Part shown: in pieces, positions 47,776-57,468 of the stretch | Layout: each line of letters starts with the position of its first letter | Position numbering within the stretch: position 1 is the first letter of the stretch | Source: Rosa chinensis | Lineage: Eukaryota > Streptophyta > Magnoliopsida > Rosales > Rosaceae | DNA: 64,000 nt | Direction of reading: 5' to 3' | Assembly: GCF_002994745.2 (NCBI RefSeq) | Contig: NC_037090.1 | Coordinates: 38,869,001 to 38,933,000 of the forward strand | Translations under genes and position numbers: made by a program | The notes under the pieces: model-generated | Told to the model about the DNA's origin: nothing | The model's database searches: none | What the model saw: only the letters and a program-made list of their open reading frames with translations

Positions 47776-48298
47776 TGAACCAGCTCTGAGTAGAGAGGGT
47801 CTTGGGGAAGGATGGAAAGGGTTTGTGTACTCTTTGCAAGAGGTTTATGACAAGAATGGTGCTTTGGAGAAGATTCGGAGCTTGAATGGTCACGATGATG
47901 GCAACTCGATTTACGAATCTGTTGTGTTGTTCCACAGCAGAGGTGAGGAAAGAGACGGATGCCTAGTCGGAGAGAAGATTTGCTCAGTTTAGGTAGGCAG
48001 TCTGAGTTTGGTAAGTAGTTGTAATCACCTATTGATTTACTGTCATTTTGATCGACATTTTATGTAATTACTCAGTATTCAGTATTCTACTTATCAGGCT
48101 TTTGCATGAAATTACGTACTCATCCCAACCTCGAGCAGTTTTGAGAATGAGAATGAAGTAATCTTCTGTTCAATTGATGATGATAACTGAATAGAAAATA
48201 CTTGCAATTTTGACTTTGTTCTGAACTGATGCGCATCTCTCGAGTGCATCAATACACAATCTTTTTTCCAGAAGAAAACCACATAAAAAAAAGAGAGG
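47776..48298 (+). pseudogene. Third copy of the GH81 3' end (C-terminal codons and 3' flank)
   Basis: It reads PALSREGLGEGWKGFVYSLQ, then VYDKNGALEKIRSLNGHDDG and ends GEKICSV before TAG. It is the counterpart of 32548-32744, with intervening codons (EKIR) that the 32.6 kb copy lacks. The upstream body of the enzyme is absent. Its 3' flank is interrupted at 48299 by the copia insertion and resumes at 54935 (GAAGTTTTTCTC, cf. 33100). Confidence 0.85.
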
Positions 48299-48619
48299 TG
48301 TTGTAGTATAAATGTCTATATCATGTATAAGATAGGTATTTGAGTAGGTGCTTGAGTGTATAATGTAGGTATAGTGACTTGTGTGACAAGCTTTATGCCA
48401 AAGGGGAACAAGTATGGCAATCATCATCATCACAGCCACAATGTGAAGCTGCAAATGAAGATGCCATCAAGTTGCATTATTATTTAAGCACTCACACCTC
48501 AAATGTATCCCTATAAATACCTCTTTTGTATGAGATGAAAACACACTTGAATCTCCATTCTCTCTGCAACATTACTCTCTCTCTCTCTCTCTCTGTTAAT
48601 TTACGTTTTTCCTTAAACA
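48299..48619 (+). repeat. 5' LTR of the copia element
   Basis: 321 bases, TGTTGTAGTATAAATGTC ... CCTTAAACA. It has a TATA-like CTATAAATACC near 48511 and a (CT)n run at 48573-48594 just before the end. It differs from the 3' LTR by a longer CT run and by lacking a 27-base internal duplication. Confidence 0.93.
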
Positions 48620-49280
48620 CGTTATCAGCACAAGCTCCTAGCCCTTGCTAGCCATACCGTGCGCTGCCCCTGCGCTAGTTCCTGTGCAGATCAGCCTGTT
48701 TGCACACCCCGAAACATCTTGTTCAGAACCTCTGATCAAAATACTTTCTGCATAAAAGTTGTTCATCTATGTCTCTTCTATCTGATCTCCAAATTTCAGC
48801 CTTATTGGAGTGGTTTTGATACCTTTACATCATTTGAAGTCGGAGTTGTTCAGCATGCTGGTTCCTGTGCAGATCAGCCTGCTTTCATGCCCCGAAACAT
48901 CTTGATCGGGACCTCAGATCAAAATCTTTCCTTCACCAAAGTTGTTCGTCTCTGTCTCTTCTATCTGACCTCCAAATTTCAGCCTTATCGGAGTTGTTTT
49001 GGGACCTTCACTATTCCGCCAAAAGCAAGCAGCACCTCCTGCCGAGTCCCTGCGCAGCAGCTGCCGAGCCACCTGCCAAACACTTTTCCGGCGACTTTCC
49101 AGACACTTTTCCGGCGACTTTCCGACAACTTTTCGGACACTTTTCCGGCGACTTTTTGGCAACTTTTCGGTCATTTCCGACAACACTATTTCAAGGTATT
49201 CTTTACTAAAAGTTCCTGCTTTTGAGTTTTTATTTATTTTTCTCCTCCTTTTTCTTTTTTCGAGAACTTACAATTAAATA

Positions 49281-49600
49281 GCGGAATTATAGAAATTCAC
49301 GCTAAACAAACTAAGAGCGTTCGTAATCAATGAACTAAGAGCGTTCATAATATTCGGACTAAGAGCGTCCGCAAACATCAATTTATGAAATAAAAGCGGA
49401 ATCGTGGGATTCACGCTAAACGAACTAAGAAAGTTCGTAATCTATGAACTAAGAGTGTTCATAATATTCGGACTAAGAGAGTCCGCAAGTATCAATTTAT
49501 CAACTAAAAGCGGAATCGTGGGGATTCAACCTAAACGAACTAAGAGCGTTCGTAATCAATGAACTAAGAGTGTTCATAATATTCGGACTAAGAGCGTCCG
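49281..49600 (+). repeat. Tandem hairpin array in the copia 5' leader (three ~115-base units)
   Basis: Each unit contains one longer hairpin followed by three 17-base hairpins spaced 24 bases apart. Small hairpins lie at 49307-49323, 49331-49347, 49355-49371; 49421-49437, 49445-49461, 49469-49485; 49536-49552, 49560-49576, 49584-49600. The three stem types are CGAAC/GTTCG, TGAAC/GTTCA and CGGAC/GTCCG around a 7-base loop based on TAAGAGC. Loops vary (TAAGAAA, TAAGAGT, TAAGAGA) but eight of nine stems are perfectly paired. The longer hairpin at 49281-49302 pairs GAATT with AATTC, and at 49396-49416 and 49510-49526 it pairs GAATC with GATTC. A packaging, dimerisation or translation-control role is possible. 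Confidence 0.85.
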
Positions 49601-49739
49601 CAAACATCATTGTTTTGGTCTAATCCAAATATTCTTGAAAATTGATTTCTTGGTAGCATAGCTCGGAAATCTTATTATTTTAGTTTTCGTGGAAGTTTAA
49701 ACTCCGAAACTAATATATCTTCTCTTCCTATTTTTCAGG

Positions 49740-50726
49740 ATGTCGAATGAACCTAGACTCGATTTTCAAATCCTTGACTCAACAGGTTTGGATTACCATA
49801 GTTGGAAAACCGACGTTGAGAACCATCTCACATCGAAAGGGATATTGCCCATAATCCAGGCACCAAACACGGGCCTTGTGTTCCAACGAACACCCATAAA
49901 GCATGCACAAACAATTATCTTGATGCGACGTCATATGGACAAAGCACTCAGATTAGAGTATATGTCAATTAAAGATGCAAGGGACCTATGGGTAGCGCTA
50001 GAAGAGCGCTTTGATAATATCCAAGATTCCCTCCTCCCTGACTTGAAGGTTCAGTGGAACAATATACGCTTCTCCGACTTCAAGTCTGTTGCTGAATACA
50101 ATTCAGAAGCTCTTTGGCTAAAAGCCATGTTGAAGTTCTGTGAAAAACCTCTCACAGAAAAAGAGCTAATTGAGAAGACTCTCTCCACCTTTCCCGTCGT
50201 AGCAATTATACTATCAAAGCAATATCGCATTGAATTCAATGCTGGACGACTTACGAGGTTCAATGAGCTCATCAATATTTTGTCGGTAGCTGAGAAGCAC
50301 GACAACATCCTCGTAAAGAATTATAATTCAAGGCCCGTTGGAACCAAAAACGTTCGTGAGACGAATTATAATGCACCCAAGAGAGGGCACAAGGAGCGGT
50401 ACCCTAATAACAGGGGACAAGAAGGACGAATGGGTCCATATAACCGCCCCAATAAAGAAGGAAACCGCAACTTTAGAGCGGACACACGTGGTGGAAACTA
50501 CACACGTGGGAGAGGTGGATACAGTAGCAACATGGGCCGAGGATATGGTAACAATATGGGCCGTGGAGGTCGCACCATGAGACGTGGTAGTAGCAGCAAC
50601 CCTCCGAGGGAATATCCACAACGTGGACAACCTGCACCTCAAATGAAGGGAGGTAACCACAATGACATGTGTTATCGATGTGGATCAATTGAGCATTGGC
50701 TCAAGCAATGCCATGCAAGTACCTAA
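49740..50726 (+). CDS. gag: Copia Gag protein with CCHC zinc knuckle
   Basis: 328-codon open frame for the capsid/nucleocapsid precursor of the element at 48299-54929. The N-terminal copia-gag domain (FQILDSTGLDYHSWKTDVEN) is followed by an Arg/Gly/Asn-rich linker (about 225-300) and the zinc knuckle CYRCGSIEHWLKQC (residues 311-324, CX2CX4HX4C). The frame ends at TAA (50724-50726). The same frame continues past it, open, as LAESYKEYRQLREQETNLAE to a TAG at about 50895-50897. The TAA may be a disabling mutation in a longer gag-pol frame, or a natural gag stop. The ATG directly follows a CAGG splice-acceptor-like site (49736-49739). Confidence 0.92.
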   Translation: MSNEPRLDFQILDSTGLDYHSWKTDVENHLTSKGILPIIQAPNTGLVFQRTPIKHAQTIILMRRHMDKALRLEYMSIKDARDLWVALEERFDNIQDSLLPDLKVQWNNIRFSDFKSVAEYNSEALWLKAMLKFCEKPLTEKELIEKTLSTFPVVAIILSKQYRIEFNAGRLTRFNELINILSVAEKHDNILVKNYNSRPVGTKNVRETNYNAPKRGHKERYPNNRGQEGRMGPYNRPNKEGNRNFRADTRGGNYTRGRGGYSSNMGRGYGNNMGRGGRTMRRGSSSNPPREYPQRGQPAPQMKGGNHNDMCYRCGSIEHWLKQCHAST

Positions 50727-53700
50727 CTAGCTGAAAGCTACAAGGAGTATAGGCAATTGAGAGAGCAAGAAACCAATCTTGCTGAAGATGAAGATATCAA
50801 TCTTGCTGAAGATGAAGATGGTGAAGATATCACTCTCACCACTGAGGACTTCAAAGCTGCAAATAAAGAGTACGAGGATGCCTCAGACTTTGATTAGAAT
50901 AGTCTTTTCTATTTTCCAATAAACGGCAAATGTGCCTTAGTCAATAAATAACAATTGTATTGACTCTTTCTCATGTGGCATACCCAATGAAGTATGATGT
51001 CTAGGAAAGTAATTGAGATCTGGGTATTTAAGCGAGCCTCGCTCCACCAACATCTCTCTACTTCCCTGGTCATATTTCAATGGAATTACCAAACGGATTG
51101 AGCAATTACAATTTGTATAAATTTGATTTTATTTTGGAATAGACTTTGGAAACTTTGATGTAATCATTGGCTATTAATAAAGTGTCGCATTATTATTCAA
51201 TGTCATGGACATGTGTTAAATTTCGAACTTTATTACTTGAAAGATATAAGAGCCAATGATTTTTATGTGGAAACACATTGTAAGAATGGACAAGAGTTCC
51301 TTTGCATCGCCTCTAATGACTACGGACATAAACGAGTATTAGAGAAACTTATGTGTCGCTATAATGGGTTGCATGCAACCACTATTCGAGTCATTGAATC
51401 AAACCATGTCATAAGAGATGACTTATGGGATTCTGACACATATAGGCTTTGGCAAGACCGTTTGGGATATCCAGGTCGTGATATGATGTTCCGTATATTA
51501 AAGACTTCACGGACATCCATTCCTCAACACGAAAAGAAGTACGAACCAAAGATTGGTCCAAAGAGTTACTTCGTTTTGCAAAGCTTGCTCTTTAACAAAG
51601 ATAGGATCGAGACCATCCTATGCAAAGGACACTAAAGAAAATACCATTCTTACATTTATGGACCTATTCAACTAACTTGCGGACGTTTAAATATCTCATG
51701 ATGTTGGTTGACACTCAAACACACTGATCACGTGTTGTGCCATTATCCACATGTAAAAGCTACGTATGCTATACTCCTAGCACAAATCATATAACAACGG
51801 GCTCACTCCCCAGATCATCCATTCAGTCAATTGGGTTTTGACTATGCTAGTGAGTATACATCGAAGATTTTCGATGGTTATTGCAAAGGGACTGATGTTG
51901 GACATCACATTCCCATATACACACCTAAATGGTTTCGCAGAAATAACTACGATGGTAGTTCAGACATTGGCAATGCGCACCAATCTCCTTATATCCACTT
52001 GGGGTGATGCAATATCGCATACAACTATGCTAATTCCTCTACGACCTACCGCCACTCAATGTATCCCTGCGTTACAGCTAGTGACTGGGTACAAATATTT
52101 TGTACTTACGCACATTCGAGTGAGCCATTTATGTGCCAATGTGAGCCATTTATGTGCCAATTGCGCTGCCACAGCGCCTCTGGTAGGTCCTTAAAAACAA
52201 GTGAGCAACTTGGTTGGATTTGAGACTCCAACAATCGTCTGCCACTTAATGCCCTTGCCAGGCGATCTCCTTACCGTTTGATTTACGGATGTCACTTTGA
52301 TGAGACAGTCTTCCCGTCGTTAGGGGGAGATAAGAACATGAATGTTCAGCAGGAACGACAGGAAAAGTCGTAGCTTGTCCCCACTATGTCTCATCTCGAT
52401 CCTTACCTATTGAAGTGACGAGATCACACACATTTGCTGCAAAAATGCCTGCAAGGAAGGACGTCCCTACAAGAGGACGTAGCGCCACCCTACACAGAGG
52501 TAGGCAAGGCGCCAACGCCATAGAAAGTGGCACTTTGGCGTTATAGGCCATGGCCCCAGCTAGAATGCGTGGGAAGCCCGTGGATTAGAAGGAGACTTTG
52601 GCATCCTTGGATCATCGACACTCAACATCCGTCTCATGAGTATCTTCCAGATTATGGTTATCGTTGGGGGACACCTCAACGTCAGAACCTATTCCTGAGA
52701 ATATAGAGCTCTATGAAATTACACTAGTATACATGAGACGTGGAAAAGAAACTCCATCATAATTGATGATGTAGTTGCGCATGAGTTTGTTGAAACCAAT
52801 GATATCGAACCACACTCCATTGAAGTATGAATACCAACGTAGAGAAATTGAGCCTAAATGGAAAGATGCAATCCAGATTAAACGAAGAGGAAGGTTTTTG
52901 AGCCAGTGATGCCAACACCTCCTTACATAAAACCTATTGATTAATGGGTCTTCGTTAGAAAGCGTGTTGAGAAAACGAGATGGCAATCTCGCCTTATGGT
53001 GCAAGGCTTCTCACAAAACGCACTGGAATTAACTACGATGAAACATATTCTCTCGTAATGGATGACATTACATCCACTACCCTGTCAGTTTGGTAGTTTC
53101 CAAATAACTGAACATGCAGCTTATAAATGTGGTCACTACGTATCTCTATGGGGATCTAGATACGAAATATACATGAAAGTTCATAGTGAAACTTTATTTA
53201 CCCAAATCAAGTGGCTCTAGGCCACGGAGCGCGTTTGCAATAGAGTTGAAACGCTCACTAAAGTGACTACTTGATTGAGAAGGGATATGCCCGCGCGTTT
53301 CCATAACAAGTTTCGGATTATATTGCGATTTTCATGTTGGACATGATCTTTATTAGAAGCCCTTAAAGAGTTAAGGGAAACCACTGAACACTTGAAATCC
53401 GAGTTTGAGATGAAGGATTCTTGGGGAACACGATTAAGCCTCAGTTTTTGAATTTGAGCACCGTGTTGATAGATGCTTAGGCATTTTGACGAGGCCAAGC
53501 CTTCAAGCACCTCATGATCATTCGTAGTCTTGATCCTGAAAAGGATCCTCTTCGTCTAAATGGATGATCGGACGAAGATGTGTTAGAGAGGCTGAAGTGC
53601 CTTACTCAAGTACAATAAAGCGCATTATTGTACTTAGCTCAATGCACAAGACTGGACATCTCACTTTGCCATGAACTTGTTAGCTAAAGGTATAGCTCTG

Positions 53701-54580
53701 CGCCAACGCGACGCCATTAGATTAGTGTAAAAGATATCTTTCGATAACTTGAGCTGTACGATCGATATTGGCTTATTCTATCCCTATAGAAAGATGATGG
53801 ATTCGGACCCATCACACACTAGAAACGCCGCCAAACGCTGGCCTGCGTTTTCTATCTCTACCCCAAAATGACATCAGTGTTTTGGAAGGTTTTGCTGATG
53901 TTGGGTATTTCTTGACCCATACAAAGGTCTTCCCAAACTGGTAAAGTGTTCACCATGGGTAAGATCGCGATATCTTGGAGGTCTACAGAATAGACCTTAG
54001 TCGCTATATCTTCGAACAATGCAGAGATTATTGCTCTTCACGAAGAAGATCATGAATGTATATGGATTGAATCCATAGTTACGCATGTACGAACAGTTGT
54101 GGTTAATTTAAAGTCTACCACAGATGAGCCTACAAGCATTTAGGACAATGCTGCTTATTATTGAACGAATGAAGCAAGACTACATCAAAAGCGACAACAC
54201 CAAGCATAAATCAGCAACAACTGACTCTCCTCAAAAGATCAATCAGAGGGGGAGATGTCTACACATATGGTCTCGAAACGTGAAGAGTGTGTTGTGCTCT
54301 TTTACCCTTTCGACCGAGGTAATTTTTGTCCCACTGGGTTTTTGTTACTCGACAAGGTTTTTAATGAGGCAACAAGAGAAGCACCACGTTTGGGAGACAC
54401 AAGAAAGAGTCTAAATCAGGGGGAGTATCCAGAAACATACTTCACACTCAATGCGCGTTGTGCTCTTTTTTTCCTTCGACCAAGGTTGTTTTTTCCCACA
54501 GGGTTTTATTACTTGACAAGGTTTTTAACTAGGCAACTTCGAAGCGCACGGTCTAGACAATACTATTGACATGAAATATC
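50727..54580 (+). pseudogene. pol: Decayed copia pol region
   Basis: Broken remains of protease/integrase/RT/RNase H. The best-preserved part is 51213-51635, the gag-pre-integrase domain (...TYRLWQDRLGYPGRDMMFRIL). Integrase-like sequence follows near 51840-52150. Sequence from 52200 to 54250 parallels 37130-38940 of the older copy. Stops and frameshifts occur throughout, so this element cannot move on its own. Confidence 0.8.
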
Positions 54581-54590
54581 CAAGGGGGAG

Positions 54591-54929
54591 TGTTGTAGTA
54601 TAAATGTCTATATCATGTATAAGATAGGTATTTGAGTAGGTGCTTGAGTGTATAATGTAGGTATAGTGACTTGTGTGACAAGCTTTATGCCAAAGGGGAA
54701 CAAGTATGACAATCATCATCATCACAGCCACAATGTGAAGCTGCAAATGAAGATGCCACAATGTGAAGCTGCAAATGAAGATGCCATCAAGTTGCATTAT
54801 TATTTAAGCACTCACACCTCAAATGTATCCCTATAAATGCCTCTTTTGTATGAGATGAAAACACACTTGAATCTCCATTCTCTCTGCAACATTACTCTCT
54901 CTCTGTTAATTTACGTTTTTCCTTAAACA
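54591..54929 (+). repeat. 3' LTR of the copia element
   Basis: 339 bases. It carries an extra copy of the 27-base unit CAATGTGAAGCTGCAAATGA... (54729-54782), a shorter CT run than the 5' LTR, and TATAAATGCC for TATAAATACC. These differences show that the LTRs have diverged since insertion. Confidence 0.93.
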
Positions 54930-54934
54930 AGAGG

Positions 54935-55120
54935 AAGTTTTTCTCGCAAAAGACAAAACCTTGAACCTATATATATATATAAAGTTGAACAATTATACTG
55001 CATTTTATATACACACACTCATTCACTTAATACACATCCCTTCTTTAAAATATTAAACATGTTCAACAAGAATCTAATTTGATTTTCTGCGGAAATTTGA
55101 GTTAAAATATCGAGAACTTT
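54935..55120. other. Short AT-rich spacer between copia element and LINE
   Basis: It starts with the resumed GH81 3' flank (GAAGTTTTTCTC...). An AT-rich stretch follows without recognisable features. The LINE 5' end lies somewhere between here and 55121. Confidence 0.5.
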
Positions 55121-55210
55121 TTGAAACTAGGGTTGCTGCCTCTGTTTCTAGGGTTTTCTGCAGTGCCGATCTCCGGCTTCAGTAGGTGCTCGACACCTTG
55201 CCTCCACACC

Positions 55211-56219
55211 ATGAATTGTTTGATTTGGAATTACCAAGGTATTGTGAACAGAGAAACTCGGCATGCCCTCAAGTTATTGATTCAGAAGCATAAGTCGTGC
55301 TTGGTGTTTCTTAGTGAAACCCATTGCACCAAACAGCAGCATAAGACACTCCTTCGATCGGTGGGACTCCCTCACATCGCTCATTTTGATCGGGTGGATA
55401 GAGCAGGAGGTCTGGCATTGATGTGGGATGATTCGATCTCTGTCCAGGTATGAGATGTGAACAGGTATTTCATTGATGCGATGGTGAAAGGGCCAGACAA
55501 CATGGAATGGCGTTTCACCGGCTTCTACGGGCACCCGGAAACTGGTCAACGCCATGTCTCTTAGGATTTAATGGGATCCTTGGCCCGTGATCCGGCAGAG
55601 AAATGGATTGTTGTTGGAGATTTTAACGTTGGACCTGGGGGAAAAGTCAGGCGGTCGGCTTCGAAGTCAAGGCCAGATGCAGGCGTACCGGCAAGCTTTG
55701 TCGGACTGTAACTTGGAGGACATGGGAGCTGCTGGTGGTATCTACATGTGGAGCAGTCCCAGCATCAAAGAGCATTTGGACAGAGGAACTTGTTCACTAG
55801 CATGAAGGACAGAGTTTAGTTTCTCTAGGGTGGTGAACTTGCACCCTAGTCATTCTGATCATGTTCCCATTCTTCTGGAGGTGCGTCGTGAGCCGCCGCA
55901 GCTAGAGAGAAGGAGAAGGCGGTTCCGCTTTGAGGAAATGTGGTGTGCTCATGAAGGTTTTACACAGAAGGTGGAGGAAGTATGGAGTGAGTCTTATAAT
56001 GGGAACCCTATGCTTCAGTTATGTCGGAAAATAAGAGGAGTTGGAAACCAGTTGTTGACTTGGGATCGCACTGTTTTCCGAAGCCGGAGGGAGGAGGTGG
56101 AGGTAGTTCGCTCACAGCTTAACACCCTATTACAGAAGCCCTTTGATCAAGATGACCAGGAAGCTAAGCAACAACTTTCCAGAAGATTGAACGAATTGAT
56201 GTCGATAGATGAGACTTAC
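55211..56219 (+). pseudogene. LINE endonuclease (APE-like) domain, frameshifted
   Basis: The frame 55211-55453 starts MNCLIWNYQGI (family MNxLxWNxxG) and contains FLSETHC, the catalytic Glu motif, and GGLALMWDDSI. Shifts near 55453 and 55565 move it to other frames: WRFTGFYGHPE (55508 on), then EKWIVVGDFNVG (the GDFN motif, about 55600). After another shift it gives KSGGRLRSQGQMQAYRQALS and the terminal HSDHVPILLE (SDH motif, about 55848-55877). The nuclease motifs are visible, but the protein could not be made as one chain. The segment after it, to 56219, is the linker before RT. Confidence 0.8.
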
Positions 56220-56381
56220 TAGCGTCAACGTTCACGTGCAATATGGCTCAAAGATGAAGATAGGAACTCTAAATTTTTCCATAAGAGAGCCTCTAATCGA
56301 CAACAAAAAAATTAAGTCAAGGGTCTCTTTGATGACAATGGTGTCTGGCAGGATTCACAGAATGGGATCGATAAAGTTGTT

Positions 56382-57468
56382 TTGGATTATTTCCAATTCA
56401 TTTTTAGTTCTCAGCCTTCAGATTTGGAAGCTCAGGAGATGGTACTACAAACCATTGCGCCAAGGGTTACGGATTCAATGAATGAGACCTTATTGGCTCC
56501 GTATAGCATGGAGGAGATCCGAGACGCTCTTTTTCAAATGCACCGGTCCAAAGCTCCGGGGCCTGATGGTATGTCTCCTTTCTTTTTTCAGAAATATTGG
56601 GACTTGGTGGGTCATGAAGTGAGTAATGCTGTTATGTCTATGTTGACTAAATTGGAGATGTCCCCGGATTTGAACTTTACTCATGTGGTTTTGATTCCAA
56701 AAATTAAGGAAGTGGTGAATATGTCACACTTGAGACCCATAGCTTTGTGCAATATCATTTATAAGATTGCTTCCAAAGTTGTTGCTAACAGGTTGAAGAG
56801 CTTTCTACCAGCTCTTATTTCCTCTCAACAGAGTGCTTTTGTACCAGATCGCCTAATCTTTGATAATACACTTGTGGCTTCAGAGGTGGCTCACTACATG
56901 CATAAATTGAAGCGAGGTCATAAGGGCTTTTTGGCTCTTAAGTTGGACATTAGCAAAGCCTATAATAGGCTGGAATGGAGTTTTTTGCAGAAAATTATGC
57001 TCAAGATGGGTTTTGCTAGTCAATGGGTGGAACTGATTATGTTTTTTCTGTCCACGGTACATTATTCCTTTCTCATTAATGGCAATGCCAGGGGTTTCAT
57101 TGCTCCGCAGCGAGGTCTGAGGCAAGGTGACCCTATCTCACCCTACTTGTTCCTGCTATGTGCTGAAGGTCTATCGGCTCTTATTTGTCATGCTGTTTCT
57201 AGTGGTCAATGGCAGGGGTTATGCATTTGTGATGGGGCTCCTGTTATTAGTCACTTGCTCTTTGCTGATGATAGCATGTTATATTCCTATGCTAGTCCTC
57301 AGGACTGTTATCTTATTCGTCAGTTACTTAATATTTATGAGAAAGCGTCGGGGCAACAAGTTAACTTGCAGAAAAGTAATGTGGTGTTCAGTAGGAGTGT
57401 GCTTCCCCACTTGCGCGAAAATATGGCGAATATTCTGGGAGTTCAGATGGTAGACAAGCATGAGAAAT
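56382..57468 (+). CDS. LINE reverse transcriptase domain
   Basis: Long open frame from the pre-RT linker into the RT core: KAPGPDGMSPFFFQKYW, LRPIALCNIIYKIASKVVAN, QSAFVPDR, GFLALKLDISKAYNRLEW (first catalytic Asp), QRGLRQGDPISPYLF and HLLFADDSMLYS (catalytic FADD at residues 294-297). The ATG at 56382 is internal. The frame is a fragment of a longer ORF2 whose upstream part is broken by stops near 56219 and 56315. It is interrupted after DKHEK by the insertion at 57469, where the frame then runs into a stop at 57480-57482. Confidence 0.9.

Larger units (their letters stand above)
48299..54929 (+). mobile_element. Ty1/copia retrotransposon with both LTRs and TSD AGAGG
   Basis: 5' LTR 48299-48619, 3' LTR 54591-54929, and target duplication AGAGG at 48294-48298 and 54930-54934. 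The polypurine tract CCAAGGGGGAG (54580-54590) abuts the 3' LTR. The segment right after the 5' LTR (CGTTATCAGCACAAGC) is the putative primer-binding site. The 5' leader is long (about 1.1 kb), with a direct repeat (about 48672-48845 and 48866-49010), a short-unit repeat TTTTCCGGCGACTTTCC (49085-49160) and the hairpin array 49281-49600. gag is intact. pol is broken by many stops. It inserted into the duplicated GH81 3' flank, whose uninterrupted version is at 33070-33135. Confidence 0.95.

Noticed and set aside
48914..49277. Overlapping frames with repeated Thr-Phe-Pro/Phe-Arg-Arg-Leu patterns
   Set aside because: These are different readings of the short TTTTCCGGCGACTTTCC repeat and not independent proteins.
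49281..49600. CRISPR-like array reading of the regularly spaced repeats
   Set aside because: Plant nuclear context, inside a retrotransposon leader. The spacers are also repeated and no cas genes exist. It is a tandem hairpin repeat.
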